This document shows positions 1 to 11,750 of a stretch of 64,000 nt of DNA, piece by piece. Each line of letters opens with the position of its first letter. Positions within the stretch are counted from its first letter, which is position 1. This DNA is from Amaranthus tricolor (lineage: Eukaryota; Streptophyta; Magnoliopsida; Caryophyllales; Amaranthaceae). Below the pieces are notes generated by a model. It worked only from the letters and a program-made list of their open reading frames with translations. It had not been told where the DNA came from and made no database searches. Both the position numbers and the translations under genes were made by a program. The stretch spans positions 6,590,225 to 6,654,224 of the forward strand of contig NC_080063.1 of NCBI RefSeq assembly GCF_026212465.1, read 5' to 3'.

Positions 1-115
1 CCCAAGTATTATTCTCAATCAAAGCATTAAATTCCTCTTGCATGGCCTGTTTCCAGTTTGGGTCACGGAGGGCATGGATGGGATTTTTAGGAAGAGGATA
101 GAAAGAGACAGATAA
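1..115 (-). pseudogene. copia reverse transcriptase, N-terminal fragment
   Basis: On the minus strand this stretch encodes a peptide of the type YPLPKNPIHALRDPNWKQAM, followed by EEFNALIENNTW. This is the characteristic start of the copia reverse transcriptase domain (RVT_2), in which a substitution-prone linker leads into a W-x-x-A-M-x-x-E-x-x-A-L motif. The domain continues beyond the window start, so neither the catalytic YVDD motif nor the RNase H region can be seen. Confidence 0.8.
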
Positions 116-504
116 GGCATGGGAAGTGTACTTGGAGTTGGGTTTGAAAATACCATTTTACTCCTTGTAGTGATGCCATAGGAATAGGATGGTGAAGGAA
201 GTTGGGTAGAAGGGGATTGAATTGGGCCAGGCCCAAAAAGGGCGGATGGGAATGGGGGGTAGAGAAGAGTGGGGAGTGAATCTGGGCTGTCGAAAGCAGG
301 CCCAGGAGAGGAGGGAGGGGGGTGTGGGGTGGGCTAGGCTGCACAGCAGGCTTAGTAGGGGACGGAGGGGGGAAAGGAGCTGGGCTGTGGAGAGGGGCTG
401 GTTGGTGGGTTGGACTGCACTGCAGGCCCAGTGGCTGCTGGAATATGGATAGGGTGATTTTGAAGAAGAAGGGAAGGATGAGGAGAGTCGAAAAAGTCAT
501 ATGC

Positions 505-1548
505 TCAGGTGGTGTATGTGGAAAGATTGGAGAAGGGGAAAGTGGACTCGTCAAAGAGGACATGACGGGACACAATAATTTTGTGGGTAGCAAGATCATA
601 GCACTTGTAACCTCGATGAGAGGAAGGATAGCCTAAAAATACACATGGAGACGAACGAGATTGCAATTTATTAATTTTGGTGGAGGGAATAAGAGGAAAA
701 TATAAACACCCAAACCCTAAGATGTGTATAGGATGGTGATTTATTGTAAAGTAAATGGGTTGGAGTAAGGTTACCAAGCAATTTGGAAGGAAGAATATTA
801 AGAAGATATGTAGCGGTACTTAAGGCGTGAGGCCAAAAATACGGAGGGGGAGAAGCATGACACAATAAAGTACGGATAATATTATTGATGGAACGAATTT
901 TTCTTTCGGATTTGCCATTTTGAGAAGTTGTATGAGGACAAGAAAAACAAAAATGAATACCCCGATTATTGCAAAAAGCATGAAATAATTTATTGTCAAA
1001 TTCACCCCCATGATCACATTCAAAAGATTTGATTTTGAGTTCAAATTGGGTATGAACAAAAGCATAGAAATTCACAAATATATCATACACCTGAGATTTG
1101 CGAAATACAGAAAAAGTCCACAAAAAATTAGTGTAATGATCAAGAAAAAAACATAATATTTATAGCCCGAAGGACTTGAAACAGGAGAATTCCATACATC
1201 ACTATGAATAATATCAAAAGGACGAGTACTAATAAATAGAGAACGAACAAAAGGTAATTGAGCATGTTTCCCCAAAGAGCAAGAATGACACACAAAAGAG
1301 GAATTTTTATTACATTTGATAGAATTAGACGAAGACAATGAACCCAAAATTGCATTTCCCGGATGACCTAAGCGAGAATGCCAAATACTAGAAGACAAAA
1401 GAGCGGAAGATATAGAAGTCGGGATGGGAATTCCATGTGTTGATTGGAAAGGATAGAGGTCACCAATGCTATTAGATCTCAGAACGAGGTTCCCTGTGGC
1501 CAAGTTCTTCACAGAAAAACCAAAAGGATCTAATTCAGCATAAACCAT
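505..1548 (-). pseudogene. copia integrase, frameshifted
   Basis: Three overlapping minus-strand frames together cover an integrase. At 1548-1072 there is a GAG-pre-integrase segment with HSRLGHPG and a CHSCSLGK zinc-binding pair, followed by the first catalytic Asp in FDIIHSDVW. At 1123-671 the second Asp (CDHGGEF) and the catalytic Glu (QNGKSERK) follow, with the usual copia tail. At 777-505 the post-integrase stretch FLGY...GYKCYD appears. The three pieces are in different frames, so at least two frameshifts break the protein. The DDE residues themselves are still present. Confidence 0.88.
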
Positions 1549-1755
1549 ATTATCACGAGTAAATTTGCGAACGAGATGAGATTTTTAATAAGTTGAGGGG
1601 CATGTAAGACATGTTTAAGAGTGAGAGTATGATGAGAGGAAGGGAGGGAAATATTCCCGTGACCTTGAACTGGAATCATATGACCATCACCAACAACAAT
1701 AACATTATGTAAAGGATGCTTGAACGAAGAATTAATTAAATAAATTACCTTGAGA

Positions 1756-2889
1756 TCAAGTCATATGGGAAGTGGCGCCGGTGTCCATGTAATATTGCTC
1801 ATCCGGAGAAGATAAAGATAAAGTATGCATGGCTTGATCGATGTCCGTAGGAAAATAGCCCGGAGAGGAAGAATTAGTTGCATGAAAACTTTGAGCAGGC
1901 CTTGGTCCAAGAAGCCCAGCAGAGGGAAGCCTATTGTGAGAAGGAGTATGCATTTTCTGATGTGCCCAAGGTTGAGTAGGGAACGAACATGGAGGCTGGG
2001 CCCAATATGGCAAAGCTACTGGATTCCAAGAGGGAAAAGAAGATGGGCTGGATTTGGTGGGCCGGCTGAACTGGGTTGTTCTGGATGGACGGTATTGCTG
2101 CCCATGGTGGGGATTGGTGCGGTGGGAGGGGCTGCGGCTGGACCGGCCACCACGGCGGTGGTGGCGGTGGCCACCATGGTGGTTAGAGGTATCCCGGGGT
2201 TCAAAATTTTTAGAATTTTCAATGGAGGAAGGTTTGGGAGTAGTAATGAGAGCGGAATCATGAGAGGAAAAAGTTTCTTTGTGGTGAGAATGCTCTTCCA
2301 ATTCTAACATGGAGCGAAGAGTATCAAAGGAAGGAATGGGAGAGATGTGTTGAACCAAGGATCGAAAGGTACGGTAGTCAGTAGTCAAACCATGAAGAAC
2401 TTGAAGAGCCAATCGATTGTCGGAAATAGAAGAGCCAAGATTGTTAAGGGAAGTAGCAAGATTCTCAAGTTCGTTGCAATAAGCCTTCACATTCGGGAAA
2501 TTAGCAAGGGAAATATCATTGAATTTGGACTCAAGATGAAGAATACGAGAAGATTTGTTGTTTTGAAAATTATTTTCAATGCGAGTCCAAGCATCAAAAG
2601 CACTATCATCAGGACGGATAATCGATGTAAGAAGAGAAGGACTAATAGTACAATAAATCCACGTGCGGACAATATCATCAAGACGTTGCCATTCAGAGTC
2701 CTTAGAAACCGATGCTTTAGTAGAGTCATCAGGAAGAATGTGGATATCCACAAGATGAGCCCGACAATGAAGCTTAAAGAGAGTTACCCAAGTATTGAAA
2801 TTTGTTCCTTCATCATCAAGTTGAATGGGAACACAAGTTTTAATGTTAGTAACCAATGTAGCCGAGTGTAATTTTGTGGAAGAAGCCAT
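1756..2889 (-). pseudogene. copia gag and start of aspartic protease, ends at a premature stop
   Basis: The open frame extends upstream to 2994, but the likely start is the Met at 2889 (MASSTKLHS), because copia gags begin with a short leader before the LDDEGTNFNTW motif. That gives 377 aa. Residues about 20-230 match the copia gag core (UBN2-type). A His/Arg-rich linker follows, then a Pro/Ser-rich tail without a CCHC zinc knuckle. The frame reaches the protease active-site motif DTGATSH and stops two codons later. The rest of the protease (1755-1549) continues in other frames, so gag may have been translated but gag-pol cannot be. Confidence 0.88.
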
Positions 2890-3001
2890 GATAAGAAGCA
2901 AGAAAGAAATAAAAGAAAGGAGGGAGAAGTGGCGGCACCACCACGAGTGGTGGTTGGCGGTAAGAAAAGAGGAAAGGGAGAAAGGAGTGATCAAAACCTA
3001 G

Positions 3002-3013
3002 GCTCTGATACCA
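3002..3013 (-). other. retrotransposon primer-binding site
   Basis: The minus strand reads TGGTATCAGAGC, the canonical plant copia primer site complementary to the 3' end of initiator methionine tRNA. It sits 3 bases inside the LTR boundary and about 110 bases upstream of the gag start. Confidence 0.93.
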
Positions 3014-3016
3014 TAT

Positions 3017-3207
3017 TGAAATTGATTTTGCTTGCTTTCATTAATGAATATGGGAGAATAAATACAAGATGGAATAATCAAGTTTTGGAAACTAAATAAT
3101 CTATACAATATTTACTAATAATAAGAAGATTTTGCAAGATATGTAAAATATACAAGATATATGAAATATTACTTCTAATAAATATTTCCTTCCTTTTAGA
3201 TCTTTCA
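3017..3207 (-). repeat. copia 5' LTR, 191 bp
   Basis: The boundaries are inferred from the primer site on one side and matching ends on both sides: TGAAA at 3017 and TTTCA at 3207 form a 5-bp inverted repeat. The LTR is AT-rich. No second copy lies inside the window for comparison. The length is small for copia but within the known range. Confidence 0.7.
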
Positions 3208-5624
3208 TTGACCAATTTTTTTTTTAATTATTGAGTTGACTAAGAAAATGGACTAAGTGAAATTGGTATCCATGATTATATCTAGATAAAGTTATACTTG
3301 TTTCAATTGAAATTAAATTCATTTATCATCTCTTATAGATTACTAATAACTTTAATCGATAATACAATGAGCGTGACTTACATTGTATATTAAAATATTT
3401 ATGTAAATTAAGAGATTTAAATTGCAAATTATGTAAAAATCAGTGTTGGAACACCACCTGGAATAAAATTTTTGTAAATTAAAAAGCTAAAACATAAATT
3501 AACAAATGTTAACTTTTAAATAAGGTAATTTAAAAATTTTACTTATTAACTTTATAGACTATCATCTAATTTTGAATGTACTAGAAACAAATAAATTATA
3601 TAATTAAAACCCTACACCTTTTAAATATACTAGATTATATTGTTAACACTTTAACAAGCACATAAGTATGCCCTAACATTGGGCATTTCTCATATAATTA
3701 GCTTGATTGTTTATATGTTTTGAAAAAGATGGATTTGTGAAACCTAGTGTGTGTTTGGTAAATGATGATTGATTATTGAGTTTTGGTTTTTTAGCCGGTC
3801 AAAAAAAATCAATTAAATGTTTTACAGCTCGTGTTGTATGAGGTCTTCTCACTATAAGACTAGTCCATATAATTTGTCTAATTTTTAATTGATTATTTTA
3901 AGATTATAAATGATTAATTTAAGACTACAAAAGGTAATTAATTTAAAACCGTTAGTGATCAATTTAAGACAATAAATGCACATTGGATCATCCCAATGAA
4001 GATATTTCACCATGAGACCGTCTCATTTAAGAATTTATGAATGTTTTATTAGCCAATAATTAGCCAATAAACAACTGATTTAAACATTCAATTTATCTAT
4101 CAATATTTTCAATTGGTCAAAACAAAACAAAGAAATCGTAACAATCACGGTTTTACAAACAAACCTCTAGTCAAAGACTCATTGGAATAGTTCATAATTT
4201 GGTTATGGTAGTATCACAAAAAGGAAGATTAATTAAGGTTTTCACACTAACCCAGTCTCAAATCTCATTGTCATCAACCAATGTGTGGGCCATACATAAA
4301 AGAAAGAAAAAAAAAAAGCAAAAGAAAGAAAAGAAGCATACGTAACTTATGTGGATGACAAAAGAGCAAAATAAAGATGAGTATCTTTCAAAGCCTTTAA
4401 ACCCCACAAACCCAACTGCTTACTCCTTTTTATAAATCCCATTTTTAGTGCCAAACTACAGTGGCAAATATTGGATTATGATACACCAATTTCTCTGCTT
4501 CTTACACTTTTATATTTTGCTTCTTTTTCTTACTATATTTGATTTTGATTCCTAACATTGATTTCAGATTTTTGTAGGTACGATTTCCTATTTTGTCAGG
4601 TAAGATTATAAGGTTAAAAGGCAACATAGTATTTTTTCTTGCCTTAGCGCTAATTTTGACATGAAATTTATATCGTGTTGTATTTTATGTATAAACCATG
4701 TCAGAGCGTGCTAGCCTGCTCGGTGGTAGACTTGGACAAAACTTCTTTGTTAGAAAAAATTATTTTAGATGGAATACGACCAATAATCATATATAACATA
4801 CTATCACAGGGATTTATACTTTTGGCGATATAACTCTTTCATCCTTATATCAATATCAATGACATGCAATATAAGACTCTTGTTTGAAAACTCTTAGACA
4901 CTCTCTCACAATTAAATATAAGGCTTGCTCTTAATATTCAGGAATGCAAATATGAGTAATTATTTCACGTATCCTTATATTGCATTGACACTATGGGCAA
5001 AGCGGGCTATAACATGTATAGCCACGTCAGAACAATAACCACGTGTACAACGATGTCGACTAGTGATCCGATGCACAGGTGACCAATAGGTAAAAACATG
5101 TTAGATAAAAACTAACTTTAAAATTCTTTTCAACGAACACAATACTTAAACTACCGATGATAAACTTTTCTTTTGGCTGATGTTTGACCTTCTCTTACAT
5201 GAAATTTTTTGAAAAAAAAAAAAAAACAAAGGAGTATAGTTCACATCAAAAAAAATAATAAACAAGGTAGTAAAATTAGTTTTAGGGTATACTTTAAACT
5301 TATTATATGGTTTAGGTTTGGGGTTCAAATTCCCTTCTAACATCTTTTTGATTATCTTAATATCTTTTATCACTTAGACCAAGAAATTCAAATTCAATAA
5401 ACTAATAATTCAACCAACTAATAGATTATTAAAGACCCAATAAATTATTTTTTAGTGCAGCTAACAAAATTTAATGGACTCAATCATTTTATTTGAAACT
5501 TTATGATCATGATTTATTACTCCTATAATTTTTGTGGTTGTAGAAAATATTGTACTAAAAAAAATAGATTAATATTTGATTGTTAAACAATTCGATCAGA
5601 CAAGTTTCGCCATGTACAACAACT
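3208..5624. other. gene-free AT-rich stretch
   Basis: No open frame of note. The region holds A/T-rich DNA, an A/G-rich tract near 4300-4340 and a segment near 3990-4025 with a GAGACCGTCTCA-type motif that recurs elsewhere in the window (17225, 46850, 48300), probably old MITE debris. No RNA gene was recognised. Confidence 0.6.
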
Positions 5625-6040
5625 GAGTATATAACTTTAAAAATGGTATATAACATATCTTGAGGCCTCAACCATCAGCTTAAGCTTTTTGTTGAATTGG
5701 TTCCTTGACATGGTATCAGAGCCGATGGTTCGATCAATAATTTTAAAAAAATGGTAGGTTCGAAAAGAATGGCGTTCCTACCCTAATTGATTACTCCCAC
5801 ATGCGAACTTGACGAAGGTTCGCATGTGAGGGGGGTGTTGGGATGAGTTATCCCACATCGATAAATTGAAAATGGTGTGCACGCTTTATAAGCTATTAGA
5901 GACCTTCTTTCCATTGCCATATGGTTTTGGGATGGTATATATCTCTTTGGCTTATGAAGTGTGTGCACTTGCGTCCCCCCGCTAATATGCTGGCATTTAC
6001 AATAAGTCCAGCCTAATTTAACAATATTGCTCTCTTCGTT
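5625..6040 (+). mobile_element. TRIM-like (miniature LTR element) fragment
   Basis: A perfect copia-type primer site TGGTATCAGAGCC (5711-5723) follows an LTR-like end TTCCTTGACA. Only 112 bases later there is a polypurine tract (5826-5835, GTGAGGGGGG) followed by a new LTR start, TGTTGGGATGAG, with the TCCCACATCG motif common in plant TRIM LTRs. The internal region has no coding capacity, which defines a terminal-repeat retrotransposon in miniature. The left and right LTR parts visible here do not match each other over their lengths, so one or both LTRs are truncated or rearranged. Confidence 0.55.
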
Positions 6041-6413
6041 TTCATATGTTCTTCTCAAATAGAATTTACGAATTTTAGTGTCAAACTTCGACTACAATTT
6101 CTCATTGATTTATAAGGAAAAAACATATTTACGTGAAATCTTGTTAGATTTATCTTAATATATACTTTTTAAATATCAGCTTTTTAAAATTTTAAAAAGT
6201 AACGATTAAAATTATTTGATTTTAAAGTTACATTGGGATATGTGAAAAAAGTGAATGAGAAGAATATTTGAAAACAAATGTAGTAAAAAATTACAAAAAT
6301 TTGATATTAATAATGTTTTTGCGATGTGACGAATGAAATATGATCTTACTTAACTATGTTTTAACTTATAAATTAAAAAAACTACTCACACATAAAAAAT
6401 AAAAAATAATGAA
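6041..6413. other. gene-free AT-rich spacer
   Basis: Nothing recognisable beyond AT-rich sequence; the only open frames are chance ones. Confidence 0.5.
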
Positions 6414-6415
6414 TA

Positions 6416-6636
6416 CTCCCTCCGTTCCTTTGAATTTGCTTCATTTTCCATTTTGGTCTGTCTTACTTAATTTACAATGTTTTTATATTTGGACAATGGT
6501 CCATTATTTTCTTTTAATCTCTTCCATACAATTTAAATCTCTTTTAATTTCATCCACACAATTTATTTTCTCTTCATTCATTACTACTTTCTTAAAAATA
6601 AACTCATTTCTATTTGATGCAAAGGGGACAGAGCGA
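6416..6636. mobile_element. Stowaway-like MITE
   Basis: Flanked by TA (6414-6415 and 6637-6638). The left end CTCCCTCCGTTCC is the plant Stowaway/Tc1-mariner terminal consensus. The right end is a degenerate inverted match. Length 221 bp, no coding capacity. Confidence 0.6.
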
Positions 6637-6642
6637 TAGATA

Positions 6643-6890
6643 CATCCTTCGTTTCATATTAGTTGCAACATTGGCAAAAATGACACTATTCTTTCATGAC
6701 TTTTAATTTGTGATTAGTTTTAACCTATAGGTTAAAATATAGTCAAGCGAGATCTTGTTTGATTCGTCTCATTGCAACGATTATTAATATCAAATTTTAT
6801 AATTTTTTATTATACATAATTAGAGATATTAATCATTGTATTAGAATGCGTAAAAAAATAAATGTTGCAAATAAATTAAAACCAAAGAAG
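6643..6890. mobile_element. Stowaway-like MITE
   Basis: TA on both sides. The ends are inverted matches (CATCCTTCGTTTCATATTAG against the complement of AATTAAAACCAAAGAAG), each followed by a GTTGCAACATT-type subterminal motif. 248 bp. It lies only a few bases from the previous MITE. Confidence 0.65.
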
Positions 6891-7260
6891 TAATATCATT
6901 TTTCTAATATTATAAGGGAGGAAACTTCTATGATATTTACAAATTTTCCAAGATTAAGGGTGTACTAAGTGAGAATTTGACGATAAATGAATGGAGATTG
7001 GCGCCTACACAGTGAAAATTTCCACATCTGCAGCAGCAGCAACAGATGATTGCGGAATACGTGCACCCCCATTTTATTTATCCTAATTAAAAAACAGCCC
7101 AATCATATTATCTCACAAACCAATCAATTCTTTTTTTTTCTCTTTCTTATTTCTCTCTTTCCTTCTCCCACTTCATTTCTTCCTCCTCCATTCACTCCAC
7201 CCAAACCACTTTCATCATAATATCCCTTCTTCATCCACCATTTTTTTTCCCATTTTCTTA

Positions 7261-7290
7261 ATGAGATTAATGGGAAAATATTTAATTTAA
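7261..7290 (+). other. short upstream ORF before the BELL homeobox gene
   Basis: A 9-codon frame (MRLMGKYLI, then stop) lies in the probable 5' leader, ending 46 bases before the main ATG. Upstream ORFs often reduce translation of plant transcription-factor genes. Whether it is in the transcript is not known, because the transcription start and any leader intron cannot be placed. Confidence 0.35.
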
Positions 7291-7336
7291 TACTTTTTTA
7301 ATTTTTAATTCTTAATAAAAAAAGAAAATTTACAAA

Positions 7337-10300
7337 ATGGCATCATACTATAATCACACCCATCATCATCATAATCATAATCAAGAAACAAATACACAAA
7401 TCCAAGACCAAAATTCAAATAATTATCATACACTAATTCTCATGAACCCAAATTTAACTAATCCTTACCAACAATTTGTCCATATCCCAACTTCACCCGG
7501 CCCGCAACCAAATAATATAACCCTGTACGGATACCCATCTCATGAAGCGAGTGACATCCCACGCGCTAGGCAAGGACTCTCCTTAACCTTATCTTCTCAA
7601 AACCCCGCCCTAGGTGGGACCCATCACGGTTTAGTTTTGGGATCAAAATACTTGAAGGCTACTCAAGAATTACTTGATGAGGTAGTTCATGTTGGTAATG
7701 ATAATAATTCTGATGGTTTACCCAAAAAGGAGATTTCTGATGATCAGAAAGAAAAAATGAGTTTTGGTGATGGTGGTAGTGTGCAGCTGAGTACAGCAGA
7801 TAGACAGGAGATTCAGATGAAGAAAGCTAAACTTGTTACCATGCTGGATGAGGTATGTATGAATTGTGAAAAATAAATAATTTAGGGATTTTATAAGTAA
7901 CTTATAGTATGTAATTGTGATGGGGTCTTTTTCAACTGACTTTGATTCATCTGCCTTTTAACTGCTATTTGTGTTCTATGTGTCAGAACTTTCTGTTAGG
8001 AGTTACTATCACTCATACCCATTAAGGATTTTCAAAAAAAATTTTTTTTTTTTCTTGGGTTGTTACTTTTATTACTTAGTTCATAAGAGACTAACTTCAC
8101 GTTTGAGCTGATGGTTGAGGTTCGAAAATATATTAATAATTTATTACGACTCGTTGTATAAAAGTATATTAGATTTGTTAAAAGTGTAAATGCAGCACAA
8201 ACTATCTTTAATTATATCGAGCGTTGTAGATGAGATTAAAATGCATGATCTTATTTTAAGAGAATGATTGGAGTTTGAGGGTATGTTATTTTATCTCATC
8301 CCTTTTCCGTTGGAAAAAAAATTCACAGGTGATCTCACATTGGGCTATTCTTCTTACCAATTGTTTTAAGATAGACTTTCATCGGATTTATGTGCAGTTA
8401 ATTCTTTTCTATATGGGTCTTGTTGTGTAAAAACTCAATAATAAATTTATCATTTTCAAATGGGTCTTTGTGGTGTTGTGAATTTATCATTTTTCTAACT
8501 ATTTATCTGTTAATATTTCTCGAGTCAAGGGACTCTTTGGTCACATTCTCCTTTATGGGTATGAATTGCCACCTTCCTTCCCACCTTAGACTCTGATCAT
8601 AGTTTCTTATAAGCGGGATACATCGGGTAAGATGATGATGATGGTGTTGTAAATTGTAGGCAGAGCAAAGGTACAGGAAATACAATCATCAAATGCAAAT
8701 AGTAATAGAATCATTTGAGCAAGCAGCAGGATTAGGATCAGCAAAGACATACACATCACTGGCACTAAAGACAATATCTAAGCAATTCCGGTGTCTAAAA
8801 GACGCCATTCAAGCCCAAATCAGAGCAGCTAACAAGAGTTTAGGTGATCATCAAGAATCATCTGGTGGGAAGATTGAAGGGTCTAGATTGAAATACATTG
8901 ATCATCAGATTAGACAGCAGAGAGCACTCCAACAGCTTGGAATGATTCAAAACCCTACTGCTTGGAGGCCTCAAAGAGGATTACCTGAGAGATCTGTTTC
9001 TGTTCTTCGTGCTTGGCTCTTTGAACACTTCTTACACCCGTAATATTATATCGACAATCAAGCGAAGTTAAATACTTTTCTGTTCGTTTGAATTTGCTAC
9101 GTAATGCAAATTAAAGCAAAAGCTTTTTATTATATGTTGCGTAGCAAATTCAAAATGACTAAAAAGTAGGACTAATAAATGTGAGAATGTACTAAATGTT
9201 TTTTCAGGTATCCCAAGGATTCTGACAAGATTATGCTTGCCAAACAAACTGGACTCACTAGAAGTCAGGTAAAATTATTAATAGTGGATCCTTAAACATA
9301 AATGCGTTAATTTTATGATATTAAAATTATTATGGCGAATATGTTAGAGTATATAATAGATTATGGGGCTTCAAGCATTAGCTTAAATTTTTAGTTGAGT
9401 TGTTTCTTAACATAGTATCAAAGGCAGCGTGACAAGAGGTCACGAGTTCGAATCTCAACCACCTCTAATTTAAAGTGGAATATTTAGCGCCATATATGGG
9501 GAGACTACGTGCTGCATCCACACTTCTTACCCAATGGGCGCTCGTGTAAGAAGTGTTAGAGTATATAACATATTATGATATTCGAATATTCAATATTTGG
9601 GGATGTGTGCCGTTGGACACCTTGATAGTTGATATAATTGTATTGATTGGTTTTATGGATATTGTAGGTATCTAATTGGTTCATAAATGCTCGTGTACGT
9701 CTATGGAAGCCAATGATTGAAGAAATGTACACAGAAGAACTGAAGGAACAAGAACAAAATGATGGCATATCAGAGGACAAATTACAAGAAAGGAACAAGG
9801 AAAACTGCAATAATGAGGCAAATCCAGCCATTTTAGATCAAATTTACAATCAAGACAAAACCCATGAACCTAAAACCTACAAAGATCCAAACAATGTTTC
9901 AATAGAAGGTGGGATTCCCCAAAGAAGCCCCAAAAGACAAAGAAATGATGAAGTTATTGGGTATAACAATGGGACTAATAATGGAGAAATGATGATAAAA
10001 TTTAGGAATGAGAAGCAAGAAAGGGAGACTGAAACTGGGTATGCCCTTATTTCAGGGGGTATGAACTTTTTAGGGGGTAGTGATGAATTGGGAACATACC
10101 CAATTGGAGAATTAGCTAGGTTTGATACAGAGGATTTTAGTCCACCACCAAGATACCTTCATGGGAATGGTATTTCCCTTTCATTAGGACTACCTCCTTG
10201 TGATAATCTTTCCATTACAAATCACACAATTCTATCCCAAAATCCGAACATTCAGTTTCGACGAGCGAATGAATTTGGTGCAATGCAAAGCCCTCCTTCT

Positions 10301-10390
10301 GGACACTCGAACGCAGCTGCGTTCGAGTGTGTTGATGTGCAAAACCGGAAAGGGTTTGCTGCTCAGTTGCTACCTGACTTTGTAGCTTAA
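7337..10390 (+). CDS. BLH1: BEL1-like (BELL) TALE homeodomain transcription factor
   Basis: Four coding exons are supported by GT-AG junctions and a continuous frame: 7337-7852, 8660-9039, 9208-9268 and 9668-10390, giving 559 aa. Residues 103-120 hold the SKY motif ([18 protein letters not shown]). About 172-236 form the BELL domain ([32 protein letters not shown]). About 274-334 form the TALE homeodomain, ending in the DNA-recognition helix [20 protein letters not shown]-like motifs lie at 80-86 (GLSLTLS) and 487-494 (GISLSLGL). BELL proteins act in the nucleus as heterodimers with KNOX proteins and control meristem and organ patterning. The C-terminal [10 protein letters not shown] ending resembles the BLH1/StBEL5 subgroup, but the exact orthologue is inferred. 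Intron 1 is 807 bp; intron 3 (399 bp) contains a TRIM-like insertion. No break is visible, so the gene looks functional. Confidence 0.95.
9342..9577 (+). mobile_element. TRIM-like element inside intron 3 of the BELL gene
   Basis: The sequence TGTTAGAGTATATAA occurs at 9342 and again at 9554, bracketing about 140 bases without coding capacity. The first copy continues to a GTTTCTTAACA end at 9412, immediately followed by TAGTATCAAAGGC (9413-9425), a mutated initiator-Met-tRNA primer site. The same LTR-end style is seen at 5625-5723, so the two belong to related families. The second LTR is truncated. Splice sites of the host intron are untouched. Confidence 0.6.
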
Positions 10391-11489
10391 AAGAAAGATC
10401 AGGTAAGAAAGTATTTGTTAGTATATATAGGATTATGATTATTATAGAAGGGTATTGAGAATGTATATTAATTTTGTAGCTTATTTACATTATATGTGTA
10501 TGGATCGTAAATAGATTGGAAAGTTATCAGCTTGCATAAGGTTTAATTTCAGTTATATATGGTAACTCTGGTTTCTGTTGCAATAATAAAACGGTACTTT
10601 TATTTACTAATTGCAAAGAGCTTCTTAGCTAAAGTTGTTGACTGAAGTTATTAGCTGATTTGACCAGCTGTAAATTTGACTGATAAATTAAATGTTTAAG
10701 GCAATTGTTTTACATTTGATAAGAATTATTTATTAGTTGTTTATTAGAGAAAAAAATTAAGCTAAAAACCAAAAACCAACAAAATAAGCTAACAAGCTAC
10801 AAATAGTACAATACTAGGCTTTAGGTTTTAGCTTAAAAACCAAATTTTATTTACTAAATATTCTATTGGCTGATTGACCTGCAATCAACAAAATAGCGAA
10901 ATTGTTAGACCCCCACAATGTATGTATGATCAGGATCTTTGTGAGCTGATAGTTTGTGATGTCCTCAGAAAATGACTTAAAAAGAGTGGACTTGGGTCAG
11001 TGTGTTGTGACACAAATTTTCTTACTTGTTTGGTAAGTTAGAAATCTGTCAGAAAAAACATGTTCCCTGATGAAAGCTACACGTACAACCATTGTCAAGA
11101 AAAAGATAGAAGGGAATGTGAGTACAATAAAAGTAGTTTAGTTTGATCATCAATGGCAGATAAATAGAACAAAATGACAGGAATTGGCTGTTGCTAACTT
11201 GCTCGAATTAAGGTTTAATGTTCGTGCAGTCGTACTCTACTTCAGTTGCTAATAGGCGTATGTAGGAAATGCAAAAATCGGCCTGGTCTGTCTTTTTTTT
11301 TTTTTTTTTTTTTTTTGATAGCATTTCAATTTCATTAAGCTGAAGTAGTTCTCATTTTTAATATCATAGAGTAGAAAATGCTTATAATTAAGAGACATAA
11401 ATAAATTAAAATCTACATATGAAAAGCATGATTACTTTTGCTTTGAGTTAAGTGCAAAACAAATATTTTTTGAGGTGAATAAAATTTTA
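10391..11489. other. 3' flank of the BELL gene, no further gene
   Basis: Probable 3' UTR directly after the stop. Then AT-rich DNA including, at about 10600-10890, a segment of short TTAGCTG/CAGCTAA-like inverted motifs that may be an old MITE. A T-tract of about 28 lies at 11290-11318. Confidence 0.5.
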
Positions 11490-11750
11490 CTTGCTCTGTT
11501 TTGGAAAATTTGTTATATTAAGATTATTGATTCTATTTATCATTTACATTTATTTTATATATTGCGTTTAATGTGTAAGAAAAAAATATAATCATGTAAA
11601 ATATTATTTGAATCGTCTAATAACATATTTTTGTGATACTAATTTTTTGTAATTTTTAATTTTGAATATATCAATATGTAAAATAATCAATATAGCGCAT
11701 TGATTTGCATAAAAAAGTCAAATGTAACAAGTATAATGAAACGGACAAAG
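11490..11750. mobile_element. Stowaway-like MITE
   Basis: TA on both sides (11488-11489, 11751-11752). The left end CTTGCTCTGTTTTGG is an inverted match of the right end GAAACGGACAAAG. Inside are the AACAAGTATAATG/TTTGTTATATT subterminal motifs shared with the other Stowaway-like copies of this window. Confidence 0.6.

Larger units (their letters stand above)
1..3207 (-). mobile_element. Ty1/copia LTR retrotransposon, 5' part, decayed, truncated by window start
   Basis: Reading the minus strand from 3207 down, the order is LTR, primer-binding site, gag, aspartic protease, integrase and the beginning of reverse transcriptase. Protease-integrase-RT is the Ty1/copia order, as opposed to gypsy. 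The coding part is spread over several frames with stops, so the copy is dead. The remainder (RT, RNase H, 3' LTR) lies left of base 1. The LTR ends are TGAAA and TTTCA. The possible target duplication on the right is the 5 bases after 3207 and cannot be compared because the other end is outside the window. Confidence 0.93.

Noticed and set aside
222..636. Plus-strand ORFs of 76-104 aa
   Set aside because: They are antisense shadows of the copia integrase/RT linker on the minus strand.
1825..2871. Plus-strand ORFs of 160 and 174 aa
   Set aside because: Antisense shadows of the copia gag; composition mirrors the minus-strand protein.
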